Below, piece by piece: positions 1 to 9,363 of a stretch of DNA of 64,000 nucleotides (positions are counted from its first letter, which is position 1; each line of letters starts with the position of its first letter). The DNA is from Ignavibacteria bacterium (GTDB lineage Bacteria > Bacteroidota > Ignavibacteria > SZUA-365). Below the pieces are notes generated by a model. The model was given only the letters and a program-made list of their open reading frames with translations. It was not told the DNA's origin and did not search any database. The translations under genes were made by a program, and so were the position numbers. The stretch is from NCBI GenBank assembly GCA_016720835.1, contig JADKJW010000003.1:310001-374000 (forward strand). Direction: 5' to 3'.

Positions 1-1031
1 ACGAGCAGACGTTCTTCGAGAGCATCGAGCGCGGCGGGCAACGACTCATGCGCACGGTGGAACACATCCTGAACATCTCGAGCATCCAGGCCGGCACCTT
101 CGAGCTGCATCCGGAGCGTCTCGATGTGAACGTGCGCGTCGAAAAGCTGGTCCAGGATCTGCGCTCGATCGCGACGGAAAAAGGGCTGCACCTGGAGACG
201 ATCGACGAGTATCAGGGCGCGATCATCATTGCCGACCGGTACTGCCTCGATCAGGCGCTGACGAACCTCATCGACAACGCCCTCAAGTTCACGAATCGCG
301 GCGGGGTCACCATCCGCGTGTACAAGCAGGATCGCAGGGTCTGCATCGAAGTGAAGGATACGGGCATCGGCATCTCCGCCGAGTATCTCCCGAAGGTGTT
401 CAACGTGTTCTCGCAGGAAATCATCGGGTACACGCGGCCGTTCGAAGGCCTCGGACTCGGTCTCGCCCTCACGAAACGGTACGTCGAGTTCAACCAGGGC
501 AGCATCACCGTCAAGAGCCGCAAAGGCCAGGGCACCACGTTCACGCTGCGCTTTCTCTCCGCGACAGTCCCGGAAACCATTCAGACCGAACTCCCGCTGA
601 TCCACGAGGAGCTGGCCGACCGCCCCGCTTCCGAGGAAGGGGAACGTTCATCCGCGCGAACCATCCTTGTGGTGGAAGACGACGAACAGACGCAGGAGTA
701 CATGCGCGTCCTGCTCAAGAAGGAGTTCACGATCAAGGTCGCAACCTCCGGGTCGGAGGCGTGGGACATCCTGAGCCAGAACGGCATCGATCTGATCCTG
801 ATGGATTTGTCGCTGCGCGGGGACGAAGACGGGCTTCACCTCACGAGGCGCATCCGGGAGAACCTCAGCTTCCACACCGTGCCGATCATCGCGATCACGG
901 CCCACGCCTTTCCCGACGACAAGCAGAAGAGCCTCGCGGCGGGATGCAACCGCTACCTTTCGAAGCCGTTCCAGATCGAGGAATTGCGCGCGCTGCTGCA
1001 GGAACTGCTGCATATTCCGATCAAGGAGTGA
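1..1031 (+). CDS. Hybrid sensor histidine kinase/response regulator, 5'-truncated by window edge
   Basis: The reading frame is open from base 3, so the true start lies upstream; the Met at 48 sits inside the dimerisation helix and is not a start. Visible parts in order: the end of the HisKA helix (VEHILNISSIQAG), a HATPase_c domain with N-box DQALTNLIDNALKF, G1 box DTGIGIS and G2 box GLGLGLAL, then a receiver domain from about base 655 with acidic pair EDD, phospho-acceptor Asp in LILMDLSL (codon 804-806) and the conserved Lys in LSKPF. It would autophosphorylate on a His outside the window and pass the phosphate to its own receiver. No DNA-binding output follows, so the receiver is terminal. 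Sensing input cannot be seen. Confidence 0.93.
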   Translation, partial: EQTFFESIERGGQRLMRTVEHILNISSIQAGTFELHPERLDVNVRVEKLVQDLRSIATEKGLHLETIDEYQGAIIIADRYCLDQALTNLIDNALKFTNRGGVTIRVYKQDRRVCIEVKDTGIGISAEYLPKVFNVFSQEIIGYTRPFEGLGLGLALTKRYVEFNQGSITVKSRKGQGTTFTLRFLSATVPETIQTELPLIHEELADRPASEEGERSSARTILVVEDDEQTQEYMRVLLKKEFTIKVATSGSEAWDILSQNGIDLILMDLSLRGDEDGLHLTRRIRENLSFHTVPIIAITAHAFPDDKQKSLAAGCNRYLSKPFQIEELRALLQELLHIPIKE

Positions 1032-1047
1032 TCGCCGACGTTCGCGC

Positions 1048-2829
1048 TCACAGCCGCGACGCGACAACGACCACCCCTTTCACGGCCCCCGTGTCGACAA
1101 GGCGGGCATCGCACGCTTCCAGGAGCATGACGTACATCCCGAGACGCACGCGGCGTCCGGCATCGTCGCGTCCATCCCAGAGGACCTGACCGGTGCTCCC
1201 GGAGGGCGCGTTGTTCGCGACGGTGCGCACGAGACGTCCCCGCGTGTCGAACACGCGCAGCCGTATCTGGGCGACGTTCCAGGGCAGCGTGTAGCAGACG
1301 ACACAGGCATCGTCGACGCCGTCCCCGTCGGGTGAGAAGGGATTCGGCGCGAACGACAGGGACGCCTCGCCGCCGGCCTCGAGCGGAGGACGACGCGTGT
1401 AGACCGAATTGCGCGCTCCGGGCGTGCCGCCGCGAGGATCGGCGCAGGTGGTCCAGTTCGCCGGCAGCGTCGCGGGAAAGCCGTCGTTCAGACGTTCCAG
1501 CGATCGCCCTTTCGTGGACGCGACATTCGGATGATGCCACGAGGACGAGTACCGGAGACTGTCGACGACGGCGCCGTTCGCGTCCGCGATGACGATCTCG
1601 TCCTCCGTGCCTGCGAGAGACAGCCCTCCGTCGGACAGCACCGCGTGCACCCGGGACGGCGACGCGGATGCGAGTTCGGGAAAACGCGCGAAGAGGCTGC
1701 TGTCCGACGCGATCACCAGATACCCGCCGGCCGGCACGGGACCCGAGGCCCGGGAAAGCGATCTGTATGTCCTTTTTCCGTCCGCTCCGGGCGCGTCCGC
1801 GATGCGGAAGGCGCGAACGTCGAGCGGCGACGTCGTGGTGTTGACGATCTCGACCCACTCGGCATCGCCTTCCAGAGGATCAAAGAGGATTTCGTTGACG
1901 GCAAGCGATCCGCGGGCGAGCGCGTTGTGCACGTCGAGGATGCGCCGATTGTTCTCGTCCCGTTCGTCGGGCGCGTACGCGACGATCGCGATGACGCGCG
2001 CGTCTCCCGGGCCCGACGCCTCGCCCGGGAAGACCACGCGCAGCGAGTCGTCCGGTGGAAGCGGCGGGACCGCGACGCGGCCGCGCAGTTCGTCCGTCGC
2101 GCCCGCGCTGTCGAGGTCGCGATCGCGGTACAGCAACAGCTCCGCGTCCCGCGCCTCCTTGAGCCCGCGGTTGGCGACCGAGACGACAATGTCCGCACCG
2201 TCCGCGGTCAGCCGGGCGACCGCCAGATCGTGCTCCCTGGCCGCGACACTGTTTCGCGCGCCGGGTGTCGCCAGCGACGGCGAGTCGCTGCTCGCCCAGT
2301 TGCCGGCGTCGCTTCCCGCGCCCAGCGGATTGATCCGCTCGAGCGATCGTCCGTCCGCGCCTCCCCACGACGATTTGTAGAGGACGGCATCCGCGAGCGT
2401 GGAATCCGGCCGGAGCAGGGCCAGATCGTCCCCGGTATTATTGAGCGACGGCATCCGTGCCATCACGCAGAACGCGAGTTCCCCCGCACCGTAATCGTCC
2501 GCGACGGCGGAGTCCTTTCCCACGACGAGGTACCCGCCGACGGGAATGATGAGGGACTGTTCGGAGATGACGGGCAGCGGCGCGGTCGCATCGCGGAGCA
2601 TCCACCCGCGCACATCCAGCGGGGCGTTCCCGGCATTGACCAGTTCCACCCATTCCGGGCGTCCCGGCAGCGGGGCATACAGGATTTCGTTGATCACCAG
2701 GCGGCCCTGCCCCCGCAACGTCATGAACGGCACTGCGACGAGCAGCAACAGCAATCCCGCGAATGGCGCGCGTCCGGCGTGGATGGGACGGGAACGCGGA
2801 GTGGCGCATGTCAAATGGGACGGTACCAT
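1048..2829 (-). CDS. Secreted lamin-tail-domain protein with FlgD-like C-terminal domain
   Basis: The start at 2829 is chosen because AAGGAGGA lies just upstream on the minus strand; the frame stays open further upstream but has no other such site. The N-terminus has a hydrophobic signal segment (LLLLLVAVPFMTLRG). Two lamin-tail-like (LTD) domains follow, each opening with the typical pattern VINEILY or VNEILFDP followed by PEWVE or AEWVEIVN, separated by a CARDB-like region (HDLAVARLTADG). The C-terminus (FAPNPFSPDGDGVDD, then LWDGRDDAGRRV) is an FlgD Ig-like domain, often seen on exported proteins of Bacteroidota. About 593 residues. Likely a cell-surface or extracellular protein; LTD domains in bacteria often accompany exported nucleases or hydrolases, but no catalytic domain is present. 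It is divergent from the gene at 2976. Confidence 0.85.
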   Translation of the reverse strand: MVPSHLTCATPRSRPIHAGRAPFAGLLLLLVAVPFMTLRGQGRLVINEILYAPLPGRPEWVELVNAGNAPLDVRGWMLRDATAPLPVISEQSLIIPVGGYLVVGKDSAVADDYGAGELAFCVMARMPSLNNTGDDLALLRPDSTLADAVLYKSSWGGADGRSLERINPLGAGSDAGNWASSDSPSLATPGARNSVAAREHDLAVARLTADGADIVVSVANRGLKEARDAELLLYRDRDLDSAGATDELRGRVAVPPLPPDDSLRVVFPGEASGPGDARVIAIVAYAPDERDENNRRILDVHNALARGSLAVNEILFDPLEGDAEWVEIVNTTTSPLDVRAFRIADAPGADGKRTYRSLSRASGPVPAGGYLVIASDSSLFARFPELASASPSRVHAVLSDGGLSLAGTEDEIVIADANGAVVDSLRYSSSWHHPNVASTKGRSLERLNDGFPATLPANWTTCADPRGGTPGARNSVYTRRPPLEAGGEASLSFAPNPFSPDGDGVDDACVVCYTLPWNVAQIRLRVFDTRGRLVRTVANNAPSGSTGQVLWDGRDDAGRRVRLGMYVMLLEACDARLVDTGAVKGVVVVASRL

Positions 2830-2917
2830 GAATCCTCCTTTCTGGGACAAATCCTGCCCCGTTCTCTGTCTACTCCGCGGCGCGAAAAATGTTCCCGGGA
2901 GGCCCGCGCAAATGCTC

Positions 2918-2946
2918 TTGACATTCGGATGGAGGAAGTCTATGTT
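2918..2946 (+). promoter_or_regulatory. Putative promoter of the small secreted protein gene
   Basis: TTGACA at 2918-2923, a 17-bp spacer, then TATGTT at 2941-2946 (read TATGTTTA, close to the Bacteroidota -7 box TAnnTTTG). It lies 30 bp before the ATG at 2976. Assigned by pattern only. Confidence 0.5.
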
Positions 2947-2975
2947 TACAGACGGATATCTGTACAAGCACTGCC

Positions 2976-3377
2976 ATGAAACATCTTCCGACCATCGCGT
3001 TCCTCGCTCTCCTGTTCACCGTGCCATTGATCAGCGGCGCCTTCCTCGACTTTTTTCAGGGGAGGAGCGACGGGAACAACATTCAACTCGAATGGAAGAC
3101 GCGCGCCGAAAACAGCGTGCAGGTGTTCGAGCTTCAGCGCAGGGCGGGATGGCAGGGTGAATATCTGACCATTGCCACCATGGAGCCGAAGGGGTCGAAC
3201 TCCTTCTACGAGTACGTCGACCGGTCCGCATACAAGCAGCAGGACAACGTCTACACCTACCGTCTCCGCATCGTCGACGCGGGCGGACCCGCCGCGTATT
3301 CGAACGAGGTCTCGGTGTCCCATAGCGTCAGCAGTGTGAAGCGCACATGGGGCAGCATCAAGGCGATGTTCCGCTAG
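2976..3377 (+). CDS. Small secreted fibronectin-type-III-like protein
   Basis: A 133-residue protein with an N-terminal signal segment (LPTIAFLALLFTVPLISG). The rest reads like one fibronectin type III-like beta sandwich: IQLEWKTRAENSVQVFELQRR, then YEYVDRS, then YTYRLRIVDAGG and YSNEVSVS. This resembles the Fn3-like module that precedes T9SS sorting domains in many Bacteroidota proteins, but here it stands alone and ends in WGSIKAMFR, with no sorting domain. The gene has its own promoter-like sequence upstream and a clear terminator downstream, so it is probably a single-gene transcript. Function unknown. Confidence 0.75.
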   Translation: MKHLPTIAFLALLFTVPLISGAFLDFFQGRSDGNNIQLEWKTRAENSVQVFELQRRAGWQGEYLTIATMEPKGSNSFYEYVDRSAYKQQDNVYTYRLRIVDAGGPAAYSNEVSVSHSVSSVKRTWGSIKAMFR

Positions 3378-3401
3378 TCTCCGTTTCCTCGATTGTTTTC
3401 G

Positions 3402-3431
3402 AAGGGCGCGCCGCAAGGTCGTGCCCTTTTT
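3402..3431 (+). terminator. Rho-independent terminator after the small secreted protein
   Basis: Stem AAGGGCGCG (3402-3410) pairs with CGTGCCCTT (3420-3428) with one G-U pair and a 9-nt loop, followed by a T run ending at 3431. It lies 25 bp after the stop at 3377. Confidence 0.75.
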
Positions 3432-3463
3432 GCCATCCGCCTCACACCAACCATTCCGGCGCC

Positions 3464-4744
3464 ATGTTCACCCGTCTCCTCCTTCGCGTCTTGTCCGTGA
3501 CGGCCTTCGTGCTGTTCGTTTCTTCCTGCGGCACCGCGCCACATCTCGCGGAGAGCGTCATCCGCGGACCCGTCGTGCGGGTGTGCATCGCCGATCCGAC
3601 CGACGGGATCGACATCGCCCTGGAGGCGGGCGCCATCATTGAAACCGCGGGAACCCGGTACACGGTGAAGGATTCCACACTTCTCCGGTGCCTGCGCCTC
3701 GACGACGGGCGCCTCGATGTCCGCGCCGGAGCGAATCCGATCGGAGATGCGGACAGCCGCATCCGCTGTTGGTACAAGGACGACACCGGGTCCTTCTCCC
3801 TTGCGGGCCGGCGCTACGCGGACACCTTGACGATCATGACCGACGGAACGCGCGTCTATGTCGTCAATGCGCTGCCTCTCGAACGGTATCTGCGCGGCGT
3901 GGTCGCGAACGAGATCGGCGCGGGACGGACGGAAGACGAGTTCGAGGCAGTCAAGGCGCAGGCCATCCTCGCGCGCACCTATGCGCTCGCGAAGCTCGCG
4001 CTTCCGCTCGCGCGGCTCTTCGATGTCCGCGGCGACACGCGGGACCAGGTGTTCACCGGCCTCGACGGCCAGACGGCGCTCGCCTCTCGCGCGATTCAGC
4101 GGACAATGGGACAGGCCTTGAGCTTCGAGGGCACATGGGCGGAGGTCTACTACCACGGCACCTGCGGCGGATCCACCGAAGCCGTCTCGCTGGTATGGAA
4201 GCGGCCGCAGTCGAAACCGTATCTCGCGGGCATCCGTGATGCCGGGAGGCATGGCGCCTTCTGCGCAATATCGCCGAACTATCGATGGACCGAGACGTAC
4301 CGCCGCGAGGAATTGGAGAGCATCCTCCTCGCTTCCCATCCGTCGGCGCGCGAGACGATCCTCCTCAGCGGGATTCCGGTTTCGGAGTGGCACCTCCTTG
4401 ATCTCAAAATCCTGACCCGAATGCCGTCCGGACGGGTGGAGCGATTGGCATTTGACTTTGGAAACCGAAGACAACACCTGACGTTCGTCGAGGACGCCGA
4501 CAGGATCCGTTGGACGATCCGGCGACCAGACGGCAACAGCATCCTGCGGAGCGATCTGTTCGATCTCTTCATCGATCGCGACGCGCAACGGTGGATTACC
4601 TCCGTGACCATACGCGGAGGGGGCAGCGGACACGGCATCGGTCTCTGTCAATGGGGCGCAATCGGACGGGCGAGGAAGGGATTTCTCGCCGAGGAAATCC
4701 TCCAGGCCTACTTTCCCGGAACAAGCGTGGTGAGCGCGTACTGA
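3464..4744 (+). CDS. SpoIID/LytB-domain lipoprotein
   Basis: The start at 3464 gives a lipoprotein signal peptide with lipobox FVSSC; the longer open frame upstream crosses the preceding terminator. The 426-residue product carries a SpoIID domain: the PLERYLRGVVANEI motif, then VKAQAILARTYALAK, then YYHGTCGGSTEAV, and near the end GHGIGLCQWGA. SpoIID-family proteins in spore formers are lytic transglycosylases acting on peptidoglycan stripped of peptides; in Gram-negative relatives they are thought to act on denuded glycan during division or remodelling. Here it would be anchored in the envelope and facing the periplasm. Only about 110 bp separate it from glgA, but that gap holds a promoter-like sequence, so the two are probably transcribed separately. 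Confidence 0.9.
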   Translation: MFTRLLLRVLSVTAFVLFVSSCGTAPHLAESVIRGPVVRVCIADPTDGIDIALEAGAIIETAGTRYTVKDSTLLRCLRLDDGRLDVRAGANPIGDADSRIRCWYKDDTGSFSLAGRRYADTLTIMTDGTRVYVVNALPLERYLRGVVANEIGAGRTEDEFEAVKAQAILARTYALAKLALPLARLFDVRGDTRDQVFTGLDGQTALASRAIQRTMGQALSFEGTWAEVYYHGTCGGSTEAVSLVWKRPQSKPYLAGIRDAGRHGAFCAISPNYRWTETYRREELESILLASHPSARETILLSGIPVSEWHLLDLKILTRMPSGRVERLAFDFGNRRQHLTFVEDADRIRWTIRRPDGNSILRSDLFDLFIDRDAQRWITSVTIRGGGSGHGIGLCQWGAIGRARKGFLAEEILQAYFPGTSVVSAY

Positions 4745-4772
4745 CGTCCGCCATCGAGCGTCCCAATGCAAA

Positions 4773-4804
4773 TTGTGAATTTTACTCACTTTTCCGTAGA
4801 TTTG
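4773..4804 (+). promoter_or_regulatory. Bacteroidota-type promoter upstream of glgA
   Basis: TTG at 4773-4775, a 21-bp spacer, then TAGATTTG at 4797-4804, an exact match to the -7 consensus TAnnTTTG. It would give a leader of about 50 nt before the start at 4856. Confidence 0.6.
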
Positions 4805-4855
4805 TGGATTGTAAGAATCATGCGAAGCGTGTGAAACCGCCAATCCGGAGTGCGT

Positions 4856-6343
4856 ATGTCGAAGCCTTTGAGCATTCTCTTCGTTTCGAGTGAAGTCGTG
4901 CCGTTCGCGAAGACCGGAGGCCTCGCCGACGTTTCCGGCGCGTTGCCGCAGATGATCCGCGAAATGGGACACGACATCCGCATCATCATGCCGAAGTTCG
5001 CGGCGGTGAGCGACAGGCGTTTCAAAATTCACGACATCAAGCGCCTGACCGACATGCCCATCAAGGTCGGCGAGAAGTCCATCCTCGGCAGCGTGAAGTC
5101 GTCCTTTCTGACAAACATCAAGACCAAGGTGCAGGTATACTTTCTCGCGAATGACGAATTGTATAATCGCGCGGATTTGTACGTCGATCCCAAGACGAAG
5201 GACGGCTGGCCCGACAACGACGAACGGTTCATCTTTTTCTGCCGCGGAGTGATTGAAACCATTCTCCGCCTCGGTTGGAAGCCCGACATCCTGCACTTGA
5301 ACGACTGGCAAACCGGGCTCATCGCCGCGCTGCTGAAGACCGAATACGCGAAGGAGCCGTTGTTCAAAAACACCAAGATCATCTTCACGGTGCACAACGC
5401 CGCATATCAGGGCGTGTTCCCGAAGGAATCCTTCGACAAGACGGGACTCCCGCCTTCCGCGTTCAAGATGGACGGTCTCGAGTTCCACGGGCAGGCGAAT
5501 TTCCTGAAGGCCGGGCTGATGTATTCGGATGTGATCACCACCGTGAGCGAGACCTACGCGAAGGAAGTGCGCACGAGCGAGGAATTCGGCTTCGGACTCG
5601 AAGGCGTGTTCAAAAAGCGCGCGAAGCATACCGTCGGGCTGTTGAACGGCATGGATACGTCGATCTGGCATCCGGCGACGGACACGATGATCCCGAAGCA
5701 GTACTCGCACGAGGATCTTTCAGGAAAGGTGGAGAACAAGAAGGCGCTCTGCGAGCATTTCAAGCTGCCGTTCAACGAGACCATCCCGGTGATCGGCATC
5801 GTGTCGCGCCTTGTCGACCAGAAGGGTTTCGATCTCATTCAGGAGCAGATCGCGGGCATTCTGGGCGAAAACCTGCAATTGGTCATTCTCGGCACCGGAG
5901 AACAGCGCTACGAGGAGTTTTTCGTCAAGACCGCGAAGAAGCACCCGAAGAAACTCGGCGTCCACATCGGTTTTGACGAGAATCTCGCCCATCTCATCGA
6001 AGCGGGAAGCGACATGTTCCTGATGCCGTCGAAGTACGAGCCCTGCGGGCTGAACCAGATGTACAGTCTGCAGTACGGCACGCTCCCCATCGTCCGCGCG
6101 ACGGGCGGCCTCGCCGACACGGTGGTGGATCTCGACGAGAAACCGAAGTCGGGCAACGGATTCGTGTTCACGCAGTACTCGGCGGCGGAACTGCTGAAGA
6201 CCATCAAGCGCTCGCTCGCGGCGTTCAAGAACAAAACGACATGGACAGCGGCGATGCAGCGCGCGATGAAATCAGATTTCTCGTGGAGTTCCTCCGCCAA
6301 CAGATACATCGAGCTGTATAAATCGCTGTTCAAGAAAAAGTAA
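4856..6343 (+). CDS. glgA: Glycogen synthase (ADP-glucose type, GT5)
   Basis: Start at ATG 4856 with GGAG five bases upstream; an in-frame GTG at 4850 overlaps that site. The 495-residue protein transfers glucose from ADP-glucose to a growing alpha-1,4-glucan in the cytoplasm. GT5 landmarks are present: the ADP-glucose loop KTGGLADVSGALP with Lys19, LNDWQTGLIAALL, VHNAAYQG, NLLNGMD-like NGMDTSIW, and the C-terminal EPCGLNQMYSLQYGTLPIVR with the conserved Glu near residue 395, followed by TGGLADTV. Length fits the family. No other glycogen genes are adjacent; a GH13 enzyme lies at the far end of the window. The substrate, ADP- rather than UDP-glucose, is inferred from the family. Confidence 0.95.
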   Translation: MSKPLSILFVSSEVVPFAKTGGLADVSGALPQMIREMGHDIRIIMPKFAAVSDRRFKIHDIKRLTDMPIKVGEKSILGSVKSSFLTNIKTKVQVYFLANDELYNRADLYVDPKTKDGWPDNDERFIFFCRGVIETILRLGWKPDILHLNDWQTGLIAALLKTEYAKEPLFKNTKIIFTVHNAAYQGVFPKESFDKTGLPPSAFKMDGLEFHGQANFLKAGLMYSDVITTVSETYAKEVRTSEEFGFGLEGVFKKRAKHTVGLLNGMDTSIWHPATDTMIPKQYSHEDLSGKVENKKALCEHFKLPFNETIPVIGIVSRLVDQKGFDLIQEQIAGILGENLQLVILGTGEQRYEEFFVKTAKKHPKKLGVHIGFDENLAHLIEAGSDMFLMPSKYEPCGLNQMYSLQYGTLPIVRATGGLADTVVDLDEKPKSGNGFVFTQYSAAELLKTIKRSLAAFKNKTTWTAAMQRAMKSDFSWSSSANRYIELYKSLFKKK

Positions 6344-6477
6344 GTGCCGCGGCACGGAGCGTGCATTCTCCCTTGCCGCGTATAGGCGCAGTGATCTAGG
6401 TTGTCCCATTCCCCACGGAACGGCCGTGTGAGCGCCGGTCCGCGCTCCTCTCCATCGAACCAAGAAACGACACCACA

Positions 6478-7635
6478 TTGAAGCTTCGCCTTTCCAGCAT
6501 CCTCCTGCTCGCGGTCATCGCCGCCGGGTGCCACAACGAGCCGTCGCCCACCGGCATCGGGCTCCTTCCCGGGACCGATCTCGTGGGCCTGGAGACCTTT
6601 GACACGCAGGCGGCGCAGAGTCCCGTGCGCTCCTCCACCACGTTCGCGCCGACGCCCGCCGCGTCATCGCCGTACCTTTCTCTCGGAAAGACCGCGGAGT
6701 ACGAGAGCAGCATTCTCCTCCGCTGGCTGAGTTTCCCCGCGGACATCGCGGAGGGCGGCGCCATCGTTTCCGCCACCGTGACGCTGTACCGCGCGCCGTA
6801 CGGTTTCGGCGATGTGAGCGCGCCCCTGCACTTCGAGGCAAGGGACGTGCAGCAGTCCTGGAGTTCCCACACCTTTACTTCGGACAGTCTCCAGAATCTG
6901 CGGACAGGCGCGGCGCCCGTCGGCGCGTTCTCCGGCGCCGCCGGTGACAGCGTCACCTTCACCATCGACTCCACGTTGGTGCGATCCTGGCTGAAGCTGA
7001 TGAGTTCGCAGCGATACACGGAAATCTACGGACTGCTGCTGAAGGCTGCAGGCGGCACCAACGCGGTCCTGGCGTTCGAGTCGTTCGAGAGGCTGAACAA
7101 GGCCCCCTCGCTCGTCCTCAAGATGGTCTACGGAGGCAAGGACACGGTCTTCAACGCCGCCACGCTCGAGGACACCTTCATCGCGAAGGGTCCGCAGCTG
7201 CCCTCGACCGGTCTCGCCGTGCATGGCGGGCTCTCGTACCGGGGCAAGGTGCGCTTCGACGTCTCCGCCGTTCCGCGCGGGTGCATCGTGAATCAGGCGA
7301 CGCTGACCCTCACGATCGATCCCGCGGCGACCAGGAAGCAGTTCCGCACCGCGGATTCGCTGGTCGTCTACGAGTTGAAAGACAGTGCGGCCTTCGCGCT
7401 GGGGGACGTTTCCATGGTCACACAGAAAGCCGACACCGCGAATCGGCTGAGCGCGAAGAGTTTCGCGCTCACGCAGATCGTCCAGCGATGGGTGAATCAT
7501 CCGGAGATGAACCACGGACTCGCGTTGCTCAAGCTCAACGAGGCGAGCGATCTCGATCTCATCGGGCTCTTCGGCGCGGAGGCGACGCCCGAGCGCCGCC
7601 CCAGGCTCACCATCCTGTACACCAAGAAGCCATGA
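6478..7635 (+). CDS. DNRLRE/DUF4270-like outer-surface lipoprotein
   Basis: The best start is TTG at 6478, giving a short lipoprotein signal with lipobox AVIAAGC; no ATG is available before the mature region. The 385-residue mature protein is rich in beta strands, with two similar halves containing patterns such as VSATVTLYRAPYG and VNQATLTLTIDPA, each followed by VRSWL or IVQRWV segments. This repeats the logic of DNRLRE and of the Bacteroidota DUF4270 lipoproteins. Its stop codon overlaps the start of the next gene (ATGA), so the lipoprotein and the predicted outer-membrane barrel are translationally coupled and probably act together at the outer membrane. Exact role unknown. Confidence 0.75.
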   Translation: MKLRLSSILLLAVIAAGCHNEPSPTGIGLLPGTDLVGLETFDTQAAQSPVRSSTTFAPTPAASSPYLSLGKTAEYESSILLRWLSFPADIAEGGAIVSATVTLYRAPYGFGDVSAPLHFEARDVQQSWSSHTFTSDSLQNLRTGAAPVGAFSGAAGDSVTFTIDSTLVRSWLKLMSSQRYTEIYGLLLKAAGGTNAVLAFESFERLNKAPSLVLKMVYGGKDTVFNAATLEDTFIAKGPQLPSTGLAVHGGLSYRGKVRFDVSAVPRGCIVNQATLTLTIDPAATRKQFRTADSLVVYELKDSAAFALGDVSMVTQKADTANRLSAKSFALTQIVQRWVNHPEMNHGLALLKLNEASDLDLIGLFGAEATPERRPRLTILYTKKP

Positions 7636-8858
7636 GGCCGTCCAACATGCAGCGCACACTCGTCTTGTTCTTCCTTGTGCTCTCCACGGCAGCCGCGCAG
7701 AACGGCGAATCCATCATCTCCCGTTTCGGTATCGGCGATCTCGATCAGCAGCTGACCTCGCGGCAGCGCGGCATGGGCGGCGTCGCGGCGTCCCTGACGT
7801 CAACGTACGACGTCAGTTCCACGAATCCGGCCTCGTGGACCGGCGTCGGAGGTCTGCGTCTGCAGGGCGGGCTCCTGTACGAGTTCGAATCGTACTCGAA
7901 AAATTCACGGTTGTCCACCGGCTCCATGAGCATCAAGGCGCTGCATTTTTCCCTCCCGCTGGAGGAATCGATGCATGCGCGCCTCGTCGCGGGATTCGTG
8001 CCGGTGAGCAGAGTGGGCTATCAGGTCCGGGGGACAGGCAGCGTGAACGGCGAGTCGTACCGCGTCGATTATCTCGGACGCGGCGGCGTGTCGTCCTTCA
8101 CGGTCGGCGCGGCGATACAGCCTCTGCCGGCGCTCAGCCTGGGCGCGATGTACCGTTTCCTGTTCGGAACCATCGACCGCGAGCAGCAACTCGTTTTCGA
8201 CAACGGCACCACGTTCGGCACGAAGCAATGGTCCACGACCAGTCATAACGGATCGGCGTTCACGGTCGGCGCCATCGTCACCGGGCCGGGCGACGCGACG
8301 CTGGGTTTCACCGTCGCACCTGCGGCCTCGCTTGCGGCGACACGCGACTACACGTACCGGTATTCCACCAACGACTCGACCGTGTCGGGAGAAAGCGGCA
8401 CACAGGATATTCCGTTGCGTTACTCCGTCGGCGTGTCCTCTCCCCTGGGCAAGCGCTTCCTCGTCGCCGCGGAGTACACGGCGCAGGATTGGAGCGGCGC
8501 GACGGTGTTCAATACCATGCCGGGCGAGTTGACCGCGTCGTACCGGATCGGCGCGGGAGTGGAATGGCGCCCTTCCGACGACAATGCGTCGGTCGCCGCG
8601 GCAGCGAAGGCCATGATGTTCCGTCTCGGCTTCTATCAGCAGAAGGGCTACGTGGCGCTGAACGGCGAGGAGCAGAAGGAAACCTTCATCACGATAGGCG
8701 CCGGGCTGCCGATCCTCGGCATGAACCGCGCGGACGCCTCGTTCGAGCTCGGTTGGCGCGGGGCCTCGGAGCAGATTCTCGGTTCGCGCCTGCTCGTCCG
8801 TTTCGCCGTCACCGTGAGCGTCGGCGAGTCCTGGTTCGTGCGCAAAGACGCCGATTGA
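7632..8858 (+). CDS. Predicted outer-membrane beta-barrel protein
   Basis: The ATG at 7632 overlaps the preceding stop (ATGA); an alternative ATG is at 7647. A signal peptide (TLVLFFLVLSTAAAQ) precedes a mature start with the pattern SRFGIGDLDQQLTSRQRGMGG, then NPASWTGVGG. This is the usual opening of Bacteroidota barrel proteins related to the FadL/PorV style, where an alternating-strand barrel follows. The rest is made of amphipathic strands with glycine turns and ends in the strand LLVRFAVTVSVGESWF. About 408 residues. Likely a partner of the upstream lipoprotein. The family name is inferred from overall pattern; no ligand can be named. Confidence 0.75.
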   Translation: MRPSNMQRTLVLFFLVLSTAAAQNGESIISRFGIGDLDQQLTSRQRGMGGVAASLTSTYDVSSTNPASWTGVGGLRLQGGLLYEFESYSKNSRLSTGSMSIKALHFSLPLEESMHARLVAGFVPVSRVGYQVRGTGSVNGESYRVDYLGRGGVSSFTVGAAIQPLPALSLGAMYRFLFGTIDREQQLVFDNGTTFGTKQWSTTSHNGSAFTVGAIVTGPGDATLGFTVAPAASLAATRDYTYRYSTNDSTVSGESGTQDIPLRYSVGVSSPLGKRFLVAAEYTAQDWSGATVFNTMPGELTASYRIGAGVEWRPSDDNASVAAAAKAMMFRLGFYQQKGYVALNGEEQKETFITIGAGLPILGMNRADASFELGWRGASEQILGSRLLVRFAVTVSVGESWFVRKDAD

Positions 8859-8874
8859 CGCACCCGGCCGAACC

Positions 8875-9312
8875 ATGATTATCGCCCTCGCCGCCGATCA
8901 CGCGGGTTTCGCGTACAAGGAACGGATCAAGGATCTGCTTGACGGATTGGGGCACACGTTCATCGATTACGGGACGGAATCAGCCGAGCGCGCGGACTAC
9001 CCGGACTACGCGCACCGCGCGTCGGAGGGCATCCTGCGCGGCGAATGCGAGCGCGGCATCTTCGTCTGCGGGACCGGCATCGGCATTAGCATCGCGGCGA
9101 ACCGCCATCGCGGCATCCGCGCGGCGTCCTGCCAGATCCTCGAGGCGGCGCGCATGTCGCGCCTGCACAACGATGCGAACGTGCTTGCGATCGGCGAGCG
9201 CCTCGTGGCGTGGCCGCTGGCCGAGGAGATGATCCTCGTCTGGCTGGAGACCCCGTTTGAAGGCGGCCGGCACAGCGCCCGCATCGAGAAGATCGACCTC
9301 CGCGACTCCTGA
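8875..9312 (+). CDS. rpiB: Ribose-5-phosphate isomerase B
   Basis: A 145-residue RpiB/LacAB-family enzyme interconverting ribose 5-phosphate and ribulose 5-phosphate in the pentose phosphate pathway. Key features: N-terminal LAADHAGF (with His9), DYGTES, DYPDYA, and the active-site loop FVCGTGIGISIAANR with catalytic Cys65. RLHNDANVLAIGER follows, as is typical. Length matches the family (about 145-150). It begins 16 bp after the barrel gene and may be cotranscribed, though the functions are unrelated. The allose-6-phosphate isomerase role sometimes found in this family cannot be excluded. Confidence 0.95.
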   Translation: MIIALAADHAGFAYKERIKDLLDGLGHTFIDYGTESAERADYPDYAHRASEGILRGECERGIFVCGTGIGISIAANRHRGIRAASCQILEAARMSRLHNDANVLAIGERLVAWPLAEEMILVWLETPFEGGRHSARIEKIDLRDS

Positions 9313-9363
9313 AAGCAGGGCTGCTTGGCGAGGGCGCGCGGAACCGCGTCCGGATCGCCCGAG

